A stretch of DNA of 64,000 bases from Rossellomorea arthrocnemi (GTDB lineage Bacteria; Bacillota; Bacilli; Bacillales; Bacillaceae_B): the NCBI RefSeq assembly GCF_904424705.1, contig NZ_CAJGBF010000009.1, positions 62,001 to 126,000 on the forward strand, read 5' to 3'. The position numbers were made by a program, and so were the translations under genes. Shown in pieces: positions 18,834 through 27,142 of the stretch. The notes below the pieces were generated by a model, which was given only the letters and a program-made list of their open reading frames with translations, was not told the DNA's origin and made no database searches. Numbering within the stretch: position 1 is the stretch's first letter; every line of letters starts with the position of its first letter.

Positions 18834-19097
18834 GATTTTAGACTCCTATATAGGAAAAGATACTCTTACTTTCCCCTTTCCGTTACGATTCAATCCTTTT
18901 CAAACCGCTTTGCATCATTCGCTGAATTTTTGAACTCTTCCTTTTTATAAAGCAGATGTGAAGATATTTGATCCAAAAGAGGAAATGGCTCCCTGAAGAT
19001 AAAGGAAGGAATTCCACTTCCCATTCAAGAAGTATATATCAAGAGGGCTCAATCAATTGCATCTCTCGAATTCAGTCAGAAGAAAGGGAGAATCTTA

Positions 19098-19937
19098 ATG
19101 GTTAACAAGAAAGACTCTATGGGGAATGAAGAAGTTTATACGGATTTCATTAACAAAATGACCTATGGAGAATATTTGGGGCTGGATACGTTATTGGACA
19201 GTCAAAAACGGTTATCAGGTCACCACGATGAAATGTTGTTCATTATCATACATCAAGTCAGTGAACTATGGATGAAATTGATACTGCATGAAATCCGTGC
19301 AAGCATTTCCTCCATACAAAACGGGGAACTGTCACCTGCGTTTAAAATGCTTGCCAGAGTTTCAAAGATTCAATCTCAAATCATTCATGCATGGGATGTG
19401 TTATCGACCCTTACTCCATCAGAGTATGTTCAATTTAGAGACAGCCTTGGTCAAGCATCTGGATTTCAATCGTACCAATACAGAATGATTGAGTTTGCCC
19501 TGGGATATAAAACAAAGCATGTCCTTGAAATTTATAAAAAGGATCCAGAGCTACTGGTCCAGCTGAATGAGGCCTATGAAGCCCCTTCCCTGTATGATGT
19601 TTCCATACTTGCTTTGGCAGGTGCAGGATTACCCATTCATGAAGATGTGACGAAGCGTGATTATAAAAAACCATACAGTGAAGATCAGTCGGTACTCGAT
19701 GCCTGGACAACCGTCTATAAGAACCCTGAACAGTATTGGGACCTATATGAATTGGCTGAAAAATTAATCGACCTTGAGGATTGGCTGCAGCAATGGAGGT
19801 TCCGTCACATGAAAACCGTCGAGAGAATCATTGGCCATAAAATGGGAACAGGTGGCTCAAGCGGTGTCGGTTATTTGAAAAAGGTGCTAGATCACCAATT
19901 CTTCCCGGAGCTATGGAAAGTACGTACAAATCTTTAA
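19098..19937 (+). CDS. kynA: Tryptophan 2,3-dioxygenase
   Basis: A 279-residue haem dioxygenase that opens the indole ring of L-tryptophan to N-formylkynurenine. The distal His52 ([11 protein letters not shown]) and proximal haem ligand His237 ([12 protein letters not shown]) are both present, as is the C-terminal [12 protein letters not shown] substrate loop. The ATG at 19098 follows AAAGGGAG. Unlike many Bacillus kyn operons, no formamidase (kynB) or kynureninase (kynU) gene is adjacent on either side. Either they lie elsewhere or the enzyme works alone. About 260 bases of untranslated sequence precede it, in which I see no known leader. Confidence 0.95.
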   Translation: MVNKKDSMGNEEVYTDFINKMTYGEYLGLDTLLDSQKRLSGHHDEMLFIIIHQVSELWMKLILHEIRASISSIQNGELSPAFKMLARVSKIQSQIIHAWDVLSTLTPSEYVQFRDSLGQASGFQSYQYRMIEFALGYKTKHVLEIYKKDPELLVQLNEAYEAPSLYDVSILALAGAGLPIHEDVTKRDYKKPYSEDQSVLDAWTTVYKNPEQYWDLYELAEKLIDLEDWLQQWRFRHMKTVERIIGHKMGTGGSSGVGYLKKVLDHQFFPELWKVRTNL

Positions 19938-20067
19938 TCAGCTGTCCCATTCCAACCCTTTATTCATCACGCTAGAATAGAACTAATATTCACACTACTA
20001 ACAACACGATATGATTTCAGACATTCATCAGGGTTGCCTTTTACACGTTTACCTGATATTATGTAAG

Positions 20068-20185
20068 AGAATTATTTTTGTTCGGAATGGAAGGATGGAC
20101 AAAGTTTTTAAAGCTTTTCGCCTTGAAGTTACATGAGCAAGAATAGTAATACAATTGTGTGGAGAACACACGAGGAGGTAACAGT
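20068..20185 (+). promoter_or_regulatory. Long cold-shock leader of csp gene 1
   Basis: The untranslated leader carries AGAATTATTTTTGTTCGG (20068-20085) and GCAAGAATAGTAATA (20137-20151), then AATTGTGTG and a GAGGAGG ribosome binding site. The leader of the second csp gene has the same two blocks in the same order. This indicates a shared cold-shock leader fold or binding site. Confidence 0.65.
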
Positions 20186-20386
20186 ATGTTAGAAGGTACA
20201 GTTAAATGGTTTAACGCAGAAAAAGGTTTCGGATTCATCGAGCGCGAAGGTGGAGACGACGTGTTCGTACACTTCTCAGCTATTCAAGGCGAAGGATTCA
20301 AAACTTTGGAAGAAGGTCAAAAAGTTTCTTTTGAAATCGTTCAAGGAAACCGTGGCGACCAAGCAGCTAACGTAACTAAAGCATAA
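20186..20386 (+). CDS. cspD: Cold-shock protein (CspB/CspD type)
   Basis: A 66-residue single-domain OB-fold protein that binds single-stranded nucleic acid. The RNP1 motif KGFGFIE and RNP2 motif VFVHFSAI are intact. I start at ATG 20186, directly after GAGGAGGTAACAGT. The frame upstream to 20159 lies inside the leader. It melts RNA structure at low temperature, so translation can proceed. It is 82% or so alike by eye with the second csp product near 29.8 kb, and both leaders match. A terminator follows the stop. The exact letter (CspB, C or D) cannot be fixed from sequence alone. Confidence 0.92.
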   Translation: MLEGTVKWFNAEKGFGFIEREGGDDVFVHFSAIQGEGFKTLEEGQKVSFEIVQGNRGDQAANVTKA

Positions 20387-20400
20387 TTCATGCTTACCCG

Positions 20401-20429
20401 AAAGACTCTACTCTGTAGAGTCTTTTTTC
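20401..20429 (+). terminator. Terminator of csp gene 1
   Basis: AAAGACTCTAC and GTAGAGTCTTTTTT form the stem and T tract. Confidence 0.88.
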
Positions 20430-20492
20430 TTTGCCATCACTACAAAATGTGTATACAATAATCTTACCATGCTTTCTAGGAGGCTAACATAA

Positions 20493-20936
20493 ATGCCAAG
20501 ACATTCGTTTCATATCTCGACTGATTGGCCAGGACTCAGGAATGATACTGGTACCATGAGCTCGGAGAATTTCCATACGAAAATATCAATCCCCCCTGAA
20601 ATGGACGGGCCCGGGGTTGGTACGAATCCTGATGAAATGCTTCTTGGGGCAGCTGCTACTTGTTATATCATCACACTGGCAGCAATGCTTGAACGAAGTC
20701 GAATAGAAAAAAGAGCCTTAACTATGAAATCTGAAGGAATTGTGGAAGTGGATAAAGGGATCATCACCTACAAAGAAATCATTCATCGTCCCATCCTTTT
20801 CTTAGGGACTTCTGCCAATGAAAAAGCCTTCACACTTACTAAGAAATTAATGCTGAAAGCTGAACAATCTTGTATGATCACCCGTGCCCTCAAGGGAAAT
20901 GTGACGGTTAGGGTAGAACCAGAAATACATATGTAA
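20493..20936 (+). CDS. OsmC/Ohr-family peroxiredoxin
   Basis: A 147-residue OsmC-like thiol peroxidase. The two conserved cysteines are at Cys57 (AATCYIITLA) and Cys127 (EQSCMITRAL). The glutamate-bearing PDEMLLGAAA helix is also present. Members reduce organic hydroperoxides and related oxidants at a Cys-Cys pair. The ATG at 20493 follows AGGAGG at eight bases. It lies 100 bases after the csp terminator, so it is probably transcribed independently. No OhrR-type regulator is adjacent. Membership in the SACOL1771-like subgroup rather than Ohr proper is my impression. Confidence 0.88.
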   Translation: MPRHSFHISTDWPGLRNDTGTMSSENFHTKISIPPEMDGPGVGTNPDEMLLGAAATCYIITLAAMLERSRIEKRALTMKSEGIVEVDKGIITYKEIIHRPILFLGTSANEKAFTLTKKLMLKAEQSCMITRALKGNVTVRVEPEIHM

Positions 20937-20945
20937 CACACAAAA

Positions 20946-20975
20946 AAAGGGCTTCCGATGGGATGCCCTTTCTTA
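20946..20975 (+). terminator. Terminator of the OsmC-family gene
   Basis: AAGGGCTTCC and GGATGCCCTT pair around GATG, with one mismatch, followed by TCTT. Confidence 0.7.
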
Positions 20976-21059
20976 GTTTGCTCCAGATTCTGCGTGAACA
21001 AGTTTCACCAACATGTGAGAAAGCATACATATGCTGCTCTTCTTATTTCCCCCTTTCCA

Positions 21060-21248
21060 TCATTCATTAAATAGCTTCTCTTCCCTGTTTTTCGGTTCTT
21101 CATAAGCTTCAAGAAAATCCCCCTGCCTTCTGGCTGCCTTCACTCGCTGCTCTTCATAGCCGTGTTGAGGAATACAAGGAGCTGATTGTTGACAGAGAAT
21201 AGGCCATGCGAAGAATTCATCGCTGTTAAATGGGTGCCCGTTCAACAT
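21060..21248 (-). CDS. Hypothetical small protein downstream of nrdB
   Basis: An open frame of 62 codons from ATG 21248, starting MLNGHPFNSDEFF, with two Cys separated by six residues (CQQSAPC) and an acidic, Lys/Arg-rich C-terminus. I do not recognise it. The frame extends to a TTG at 21302, but that would start inside the nrdB terminator. No good ribosome binding site precedes ATG 21248, so it may not be translated. It could be a fragment of a redox protein linked to the reductase, which is speculation. Confidence 0.35.
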   Translation of the reverse strand: MLNGHPFNSDEFFAWPILCQQSAPCIPQHGYEEQRVKAARRQGDFLEAYEEPKNREEKLFNE

Positions 21249-21285
21249 AAAAGAAGGGATTATGGCCCTTTTATAGAAAAAAGAT

Positions 21286-21316
21286 AACAAAAAACGAGTC
21301 AACCTGACTCGCTTTT
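21286..21316 (-). terminator. Terminator of the nrdAB operon
   Basis: On the minus strand AAGCGAGTC and GACTCGTT pair around AGGTT, followed by TTTTTTG. Confidence 0.8.
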
Positions 21317-21329
21317 TGTTAAGGTCTCT

Positions 21330-22367
21330 TCATAGTTCATCAAATCCATTGGCATCCGATGTTTTAGTGTATTGCCTTGATCTTTGTTCAAAGAAATCGG
21401 TCTTCCCTCTATCCACTTCCTGGTACGCAATGATCCATTTGAGTGGATTAGTCCTGTAGCCCTCAAACGGTTCGTCAAAACCTAATTGTTTCGCTCTTTT
21501 ATTGGCCATGAATTTTATATAAGCCTCCAGGTCGGTCATTAACAGACCATCGACATGGGATCCGATGATCTCCCTGCCCCACTCTATTTCAAGATAAGCT
21601 GCCTGTTTGAATGTTTCCATCCCGAAGGTACGCAGCTCCTCCGTTTGATAAGATGGATTTTCATTTAAAACTTCTTTAAATATCTTTTCAAATAACCCGA
21701 CATGCAGCTGTTCGTCCCGATTGATATAATTGATCATCGTACTTGTTGCAACCATTTTCTGGTTTCTGGCCAAATTATAGAAAAAGGCAAAACCTGAATA
21801 GAAGAACAAACCTTCCAGGATGACATCATAGATAACTGACTTTAATAGATTCTCCACATTTGGTGATTCAACAAACCCTTTGTATCCATTTGTAATAAAT
21901 TCATTTCTCTTCATTAGAATAGGGTCGTTCTTCCAGAAATCGAATACTTCATCCTGCTCACTTTTAGACACGATGCTGGATAATACATAGCTGTAGGAAT
22001 GGTTATGTACGACTTCCTGCTGTGCCAGAATGATCATCAGTGCATTCAAACTGGAGTCCGTCAAATAATCTGCCACCTTCCCTGCATAATCGGTCTGAAT
22101 GCTATCAAGCAGGGCCAGCAACCCAATAATTTTCAAAAAGGAATCCTGCTCTCTTTCTGATAGAGTCGGGAATTGTTTGATATCCTTGGCCATATTGATT
22201 TCAAAAGGAGTCCAAAAATTCCCCAGCATCCTCTTATATTTCGGATATGCCCATGAAAATCGTACGTCATCCCAGTTTAATATATTGGAGCTTTTTCCGT
22301 TTATGATCCCAGTTGATTTATTTGGTGCCTTTGAATCAATCAGAATTCTCTTCTTCAACTTATTCAT
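21330..22367 (-). CDS. nrdB: Class I ribonucleotide reductase, beta subunit
   Basis: A 345-residue ferritin-fold radical subunit. The dimetal ligands are visible as Asp88, Glu118, His121, Glu185, Glu219 and His222. The radical tyrosine is Tyr125 in EVVHNHSYSY. It generates the tyrosyl radical passed to the alpha subunit for reduction of ribonucleotides. I start at ATG 22367, after GGGAGGGAGAGG, rather than at the longer frame to 22442, which overlaps nrdA. It follows nrdA by 19 bases, so they are co-transcribed under the cobalamin riboswitch. No nrdI flavodoxin gene accompanies the pair, so I cannot settle whether Fe or Mn is used. Confidence 0.94.
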   Translation of the reverse strand: MNKLKKRILIDSKAPNKSTGIINGKSSNILNWDDVRFSWAYPKYKRMLGNFWTPFEINMAKDIKQFPTLSEREQDSFLKIIGLLALLDSIQTDYAGKVADYLTDSSLNALMIILAQQEVVHNHSYSYVLSSIVSKSEQDEVFDFWKNDPILMKRNEFITNGYKGFVESPNVENLLKSVIYDVILEGLFFYSGFAFFYNLARNQKMVATSTMINYINRDEQLHVGLFEKIFKEVLNENPSYQTEELRTFGMETFKQAAYLEIEWGREIIGSHVDGLLMTDLEAYIKFMANKRAKQLGFDEPFEGYRTNPLKWIIAYQEVDRGKTDFFEQRSRQYTKTSDANGFDEL

Positions 22368-22386
22368 CTTTACCTCTCCCTCCCTG

Positions 22387-24630
22387 CTAGCTATGACAGC
22401 TTTCACATTCATCAAAATTAGTTTCTGATGTCGACCTGACATAATAGGTGGTTTTCAACCCGGATTTCCATGCGTCAAGGTGAAGGTCCAATAATTCTTT
22501 TGCCTTGATATCATTACGCACATACAGATTGAACGAAATTCCTTGATCAATATGCCTCTGTCTCTTCTCATTCTGTTCCACACTCCAATGTTGATCGACT
22601 TTATAGGCGGTCTTGTAATACCAGGTCGTTTTCGGAGACAGATCAGGAGCGGTGACCGGAATCTTATAATCTTTCTTTTCTTCAGAATACTCGAGGCGGA
22701 ATATCGGATCAATGCTCGCAGAGGAACCTGCGATGATAGAGGTTGAGGAATTCGGCGCAACTGCCATTAAGTATCCATTACGCAACCCTTTGTCAGAAAC
22801 CTCATCTTTTAATTGCAACCATCTCTCACCTGAATATCCCCGTTTGGTAAAGTACTCTCCCGTAGACCAGTCCGAACCGTTGAAATAAGGATAAGCTCCC
22901 TTTTCTTTTGCCAGGTGGTGGCTGGCTTTTATCGTGTAATATGCAATCTCTTCATAAAGGGAATCACAATAGTCGACTGCCTGACTGCTTTCCCACTTCA
23001 ATCCTTTTAATGCAAGGAGATGATGCCATCCGAATGTTCCTAACCCGATTCCCCTATATCGCTGATTGGTTATCTGAGCTTGAAGAACGGGTAGATTATT
23101 TAAATCGATCACATTATCAAGTAATCTTACCCCTATGGATACGACTCTCTTCAACTCATCATCCATAATGGTCTTGGCCAGGGAAATGGAGGCAAGGTTG
23201 CAAACGACATAATCTCCCGGAGACTTATACGTGACGATCTTTCCGTCTTGTACCACTTCCTCTTCCATCACAGTCGCGCTCATATTCTGAGCGATTTCCG
23301 TACATAAGTTACTGCAATAGATCATTCCTTTATGCGGATTGGCATTCATCCGATTAACCGTATCACGGTAAAACATATAAGGAGTCCCCGTTTCGAGCTG
23401 GGATATCATGATCCGCTTGAAAATTTCAATTGCCGGCACCATTTCCCTTGAAAGTGACGGGTGAGCTACACACTCCCAGTACTTCTCCCGAAAAGATCCA
23501 CTCCCCTCCTTTTCGTCATAGTAATCCTCCAGGGAATACCCCATAACTACTTTCACTTCATGAGGGTCAAATAAATACCAGGATCCTCTGTTTTCCACTT
23601 GTTCCATAAATAGATCAGGTATAGAGACCCCTGTAAAAAGGTCATGAGTTCTTTGCCTTTCGTCCCCATTGTTCAACCTGGTATCTAGAAATGAGAAGAT
23701 GTCTTTATGCCATACATCTAAATAAACGGCGATCGCTCCTTGACGCTGACCTAATTGATCGACGGAAACCGCCGTATTATTCAGTTGCTTCATCCAGGGT
23801 ATGACCCCTGAGCTCACTCCTTTAAAGCCTTTTATATCACTGCCTCTGCTACGGACTTTCCCTAAATAAATACCAAGACCGCCTCCATTTTTACTCAGTG
23901 TGGAAACGTCAGTATTACTGTCGTAAATGCTTCTTAAGTCATCTTCCACTGTATCAATGAAACAGCTGGATAACTGGCCATGGCTTTTTCCTGCATTTGC
24001 AAATGTAGGGGTGGCCACGGTCATATACAAATTGGAAAGGGCCCAATACGCTTCTTCAATCAATGAGATTCTTTTTTCTTTGTCCTCGTTCATGCATAAG
24101 GTCATACTAATGATCATAAATCGCTCTTGGGGCAGCTCCAGAATTTCACCTTCATGGGACTTTGTCAGATACCTTTCAGTTAAAGTCACAATTCCTATGT
24201 AAGTAAAGAGATGATCTCTGGTCGAGTCCAGGACCGAACCTAAGTAATCCACTTCTTCTTTGCTGTAAGAATCCAGTAGTGCCGGAGAATATAACTGTGC
24301 TGCGGTTAAGTCTTTAACCATGTGATAAAAGGAATCGTATAGATTATCGTCTGATAATTCCCTTGATAAAGCTATCCCGTGATATAAATCCTTCATATAA
24401 AGTGCTGCAGCCACATAAGTCCAATCCGGTTCAAGTGCTGAGATACGTTCAACAGCTGTCAGGATCATGAAATGATAAAGCTTATCTCTCGAGAGATTCG
24501 CCTGTTGATTTGCATACAATGAAATCTTCTCATTGAATTCTGTGAAATCAAGGTTCGTAAACTGACTGTGAAGACTGTTAAGAATCCCTTCCATTTCTTT
24601 TTGTTGTTCATTTACTGTGATTGACATCAT
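22387..24630 (-). CDS. nrdA: Class I ribonucleotide reductase, alpha subunit
   Basis: A 747-residue catalytic subunit. Active-site residues are present: the thiyl Cys443 with Asn441 and Glu445 (SNLCTEI), the redox pair Cys223 (GQLSSC) and Cys477 (VVCNLA), and the C-terminal shuttle pair Cys742 and Cys745 (CESC). The N-terminus has no ATP-cone, so allosteric on/off control by dATP is probably missing. It converts NDPs to dNDPs using the radical from the beta subunit. The start at 24630 follows GGGAGGAATGA. A cobalamin riboswitch with a terminator precedes it. That implies it is repressed when B12 is available and a B12-dependent class II enzyme, presumably encoded elsewhere, can replace it. 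Confidence 0.94.
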   Translation of the reverse strand: MMSITVNEQQKEMEGILNSLHSQFTNLDFTEFNEKISLYANQQANLSRDKLYHFMILTAVERISALEPDWTYVAAALYMKDLYHGIALSRELSDDNLYDSFYHMVKDLTAAQLYSPALLDSYSKEEVDYLGSVLDSTRDHLFTYIGIVTLTERYLTKSHEGEILELPQERFMIISMTLCMNEDKEKRISLIEEAYWALSNLYMTVATPTFANAGKSHGQLSSCFIDTVEDDLRSIYDSNTDVSTLSKNGGGLGIYLGKVRSRGSDIKGFKGVSSGVIPWMKQLNNTAVSVDQLGQRQGAIAVYLDVWHKDIFSFLDTRLNNGDERQRTHDLFTGVSIPDLFMEQVENRGSWYLFDPHEVKVVMGYSLEDYYDEKEGSGSFREKYWECVAHPSLSREMVPAIEIFKRIMISQLETGTPYMFYRDTVNRMNANPHKGMIYCSNLCTEIAQNMSATVMEEEVVQDGKIVTYKSPGDYVVCNLASISLAKTIMDDELKRVVSIGVRLLDNVIDLNNLPVLQAQITNQRYRGIGLGTFGWHHLLALKGLKWESSQAVDYCDSLYEEIAYYTIKASHHLAKEKGAYPYFNGSDWSTGEYFTKRGYSGERWLQLKDEVSDKGLRNGYLMAVAPNSSTSIIAGSSASIDPIFRLEYSEEKKDYKIPVTAPDLSPKTTWYYKTAYKVDQHWSVEQNEKRQRHIDQGISFNLYVRNDIKAKELLDLHLDAWKSGLKTTYYVRSTSETNFDECESCHS

Positions 24631-24663
24631 TCATTCCTCCCGTTTTTTATAGTGGGAAGGAGT

Positions 24664-24701
24664 CAAAAAAAGCCCAACCTTCTTGAAAGGTGGGCTTTTA
24701 A
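24664..24701 (-). terminator. Riboswitch-controlled terminator before nrdA
   Basis: AAAAGCCCACCTTTC and GAAGGTTGGGCTTTTTTT form a strong stem and T tract between the cobalamin aptamer and nrdA. It is the likely expression platform. Confidence 0.88.
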
Positions 24702-24764
24702 AAATGAGGAGATAGTATAGACTTCAGCCTATTTCAATCCTCGCTTTATCCTCCCAATTCCCGA

Positions 24765-24945
24765 AGAAGATAACACGTGTTAAATAAGGCAGGTCTCCTG
24801 ACTTGTGCTTCACTCTACTCTAAGGCCTTCCCATCAATTTGACAGTGGCAGTTCCTTATTTCGTCAGCACTTACAGTTGCGGGGACAGTTCCGGATTCTT
24901 ACCGGATTCCCTTTTAAGTCTCATCAGACACCTTATTTACAGGTT
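24765..24945 (-). promoter_or_regulatory. Cobalamin (B12) riboswitch
   Basis: The minus strand carries the conserved blocks in order: AAGGTGTCTGATGAGAC, GGGAATCCGG with AATCCGGAACTGTCCCCGC, CAACTGTAAGTGCTGACG, the B12 box GCCACTG (24842-24848), GATGGGAAGGC and AAGTCAGGAGACCTGCC. Together these define an adenosylcobalamin-class aptamer. A terminator lies between it and nrdA. Ligand binding normally shuts expression off. Confidence 0.95.
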
Positions 24946-25098
24946 ATAATCAATATATAGTTATGAAAATATAAAAGAACACAAAATGTTGTGTTCTTTA
25001 CTATCATATACGATTCAAAATGGATTTACAAGTAAATCTATTAAACTTTTACTAGTATCTCTCTACTACTAATAAAGAGTCAAGCATAACCGATTAAT

Positions 25099-25518
25099 TT
25101 ATAGTTCACTTGTTAACAAGGATTGTTTAAACTTGGGACTCAATTCACTCCACACGTCAAAAAGATTACCATCGGGGTCTGAAAAAACGAAATTCAGTCC
25201 ACCATGGCCCCTGTCTTCGATTTCCCCTGCCTCTACTCCCAGGTGCAGCATTTGCTCTCTCAATTCCTTTAATTCACTTGAACCATCCACTTCAAAGGTT
25301 AAAGAAAATCGCTTAGTATGATACTTATCGAGAAAATTACTGCTTTCCCCATCTGCCGAACACACCAGGAAGATGCTTTGATTGGCAAGATCTAATATGG
25401 CTTTATCCTCATCCTTGTAGTTCAGCTTTGCGTTTAACATTTCCCTATACCACGTACTTGCCTTTTGAACATCACTCACGGGAATATATGTCGTCCCCAC
25501 TCTTACTAGTTGCTTCAT
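25099..25518 (-). CDS. VOC-superfamily (glyoxalase-like) protein
   Basis: A 139-residue protein with the paired beta-alpha-beta-beta-beta modules of the vicinal oxygen chelate fold. Seen motifs include TTYIPVSDVQKASTWYREML at the start and FSDPDGNLFDVWSE near the end, where the metal-ligand glutamate is expected. The superfamily includes glyoxalase I, dioxygenases and resistance proteins. The substrate cannot be told from sequence. The ATG at 25518 follows AAGGAGAAAG. It has no functional neighbour and looks monocistronic. Confidence 0.85.
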   Translation of the reverse strand: MKQLVRVGTTYIPVSDVQKASTWYREMLNAKLNYKDEDKAILDLANQSIFLVCSADGESSNFLDKYHTKRFSLTFEVDGSSELKELREQMLHLGVEAGEIEDRGHGGLNFVFSDPDGNLFDVWSELSPKFKQSLLTSEL

Positions 25519-26042
25519 GCTCTTTCTCCTTTTCCTATTGATAATATTACTAATTCAACAAAAGGAAGAAAATCCCTTCCCATGGAATATGCTTATAATT
25601 ATTATTTTTCATAAAAAGGGAAGAAGAAGATCGAATAAGATCCTCAAACGAACAGTGAGGAGCTCTCAACTTCCTAGATGCTGGTTGAGCTATTCCCCCC
25701 CACTCTCTATAATTCAAATAGAAGGTTGTTTGACCGTATTCTTTGGTCCCCAATATTTTTTCATAGGTTGTTTAAATGGAGAATAACTCGATTTAAGCAA
25801 CCTCTTTTTTAATGTTTCATGTAATAATCATGTTATTTTCCATATTGTTTGGAGGTGGTTTCTTTTTTATAATCCCATACATATCCGTACCTAAAAGGAG
25901 ATTTAGCTCTTTACCTGTGTTTCATCCTTATTACAATCAATACTTTTTGGCTTAAATACTTTCTTTTTGCAGGTTTTTCATTTAAAATTCGCATTAAGTG
26001 ATTTTTTTGGAAATCACACCTTAGTTCTGAAAGGAGTCTATT
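25519..26042. other. Intergenic region with an orphan terminator
   Basis: No convincing gene in 524 bases. Two short frames (plus 25517-25786, minus 25550-25753) lack ribosome binding sites and protein-like composition. A strong plus-strand terminator at 25765-25810 has no coding gene before it, so an unannotated transcript may end there. The right part (25900-26040) is the AT-rich leader of the SurA-like lipoprotein gene. Confidence 0.5.
25765..25810 (+). terminator. Orphan plus-strand terminator
   Basis: AGGTTGTTTAAAT pairs with ATTTAAGCAACCT (12 of 13) around GGAGAATAACTCG, then CTTTTTT. It is about 230 bases before the next plus-strand gene, and there is no plus-strand gene upstream within 4.8 kb. 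Confidence 0.7.
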
Positions 26043-26813
26043 ATGAAGAAACTATTAACGACTTTACTGGTAGCATTATTAACAATTGGACTAGCCGCTT
26101 GCGGTTCGAATGAGGAGAGCCAAAAAGCTGACGATAAACCGAAAACTGAAGCAACGGATAAAAAGGCTCAAGAAGAACAAGCAAAGAAAATGGAAGAAAT
26201 GCAAAAGAAGATGGATGAACAAAAGGTAGAAAAAGATAAGATCGTGGCTATCGTCAACGACGAAAAAATCAACGGTGAAGACTTCAACAATGTTCTGACT
26301 CAATCACAGATGCAGTATCAACAAATGGGACAAGACCCGACAAGTAAAGATGCAGCCAAGAAAATCAAAGATCAGACCATCGATAGTATAGTTGGACAAA
26401 CCCTTCTTATGCAGCAGGCAGATGAAAAAGGGTATAAAGCGACAGATGATGAAATCAATAAACAGCTAGAAGAAGTAAAAAAGCAATACAAAGATGACAA
26501 GCAATTCGAAGAAGCCATGAAGAAAGCCGGATTTACCATGGATGAATTAAAAACTCAAATTGCTGAAAATATTAAATATACGAACTACGTTGATAAAGAA
26601 ATCAAGGTCTCTGAAGTCACGGAAGATGAAATGAAGAAGTTCTATGATCAGTATGCAAGTCAGCAAGGGCAGGATCAATCAAAGGATGCACCTAAGTTTG
26701 AAGATGTAAAACCACAAATTAAAACTCAATTGGAACAACAGAAAAAACAAGAAAAACTTGTTCAGCATGTAGAAGATCTTAAGAAAAATGCTAAAATTGA
26801 TGTTAAAATCTAA
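26043..26813 (+). CDS. SurA-N-domain lipoprotein without PPIase domain
   Basis: A 256-residue lipoprotein. A signal peptide ends in the lipobox LAAC with the lipidated Cys near residue 20. It is followed by a long charged Lys/Glu linker and a SurA-N-type helical chaperone domain starting VAIVNDEKINGEDF (near residue 72). The C-terminal part is helical and Gln/Lys rich. Unlike PrsA there is no parvulin rotamase domain, so it probably acts as a foldase-like chaperone or holdase on the outer face of the membrane. The ATG at 26043 follows AAAGGAGTC. It is monocistronic with its own terminator. Confidence 0.88.
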   Translation: MKKLLTTLLVALLTIGLAACGSNEESQKADDKPKTEATDKKAQEEQAKKMEEMQKKMDEQKVEKDKIVAIVNDEKINGEDFNNVLTQSQMQYQQMGQDPTSKDAAKKIKDQTIDSIVGQTLLMQQADEKGYKATDDEINKQLEEVKKQYKDDKQFEEAMKKAGFTMDELKTQIAENIKYTNYVDKEIKVSEVTEDEMKKFYDQYASQQGQDQSKDAPKFEDVKPQIKTQLEQQKKQEKLVQHVEDLKKNAKIDVKI

Positions 26814-26823
26814 CTCAAGTCAG

Positions 26824-26856
26824 TAAGCTGCCTTTTTTATAAGGCGGCTTTTTTTA
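26824..26856 (+). terminator. Terminator of the SurA-like lipoprotein gene
   Basis: AAGCTGCCTT and AAGGCGGCTT form a stem followed by a T tract. Confidence 0.88.
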
Positions 26857-26935
26857 ATCTTTCCCAAGAGGGTTTTCCGGCATGCATAAGGGGGTATGGT
26901 ATAAGAACCGAACATTTCAAGGAGGCTGAACCAAC

Positions 26936-27097
26936 ATGACCAAACGAACAAATAATAACCCGGAGAACGGGGAGCAGGATCAAGAAAGTATCCTTGATCA
27001 GCATGAAAGCGAGCAAAACGTCGACCCTGTCCCTATCGACGAATTGAAAAAAGATCAGCTTGATGAAAAGAACAAACATAAATCAAAAGATGATTAA
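26936..27097 (+). CDS. Highly charged 53-residue protein
   Basis: A short gene found by its ribosome binding site: AAGGAGG lies ten bases before ATG 26936. The product begins MTKRTNNNPENGEQ and ends KNKHKSKDD. Almost every residue is charged or polar, with an acidic middle and a basic tail, and there is no Cys or aromatic residue. It looks intrinsically disordered. A near-perfect palindromic terminator follows directly. I do not recognise the family. Small hydrophilic proteins of this kind are common in spore formers, but a spore role is only a guess. Confidence 0.65.
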   Translation: MTKRTNNNPENGEQDQESILDQHESEQNVDPVPIDELKKDQLDEKNKHKSKDD

Positions 27098-27100
27098 TGA

Positions 27101-27142
27101 CGACAAAAGCCCAGTGGATATCCACTGGGCTTTTGTCGTTTT
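27101..27142. terminator. Bidirectional terminator between small gene and gndA
   Basis: CGACAAAAGCCCAGTGGA and its exact complement TCCACTGGGCTTTTGTCG form an 18-pair stem centred on TA, with TTTT on the plus side. Convergent genes abut both sides. Confidence 0.9.

Noticed and set aside
25517-25786. Plus-strand 89-codon frame and a minus-strand 67-codon frame in the gap before the SurA-like gene
   Set aside because: No ribosome binding sites, implausible composition, and the plus frame ends in a terminator hairpin. Better seen as noncoding RNA or spacer.
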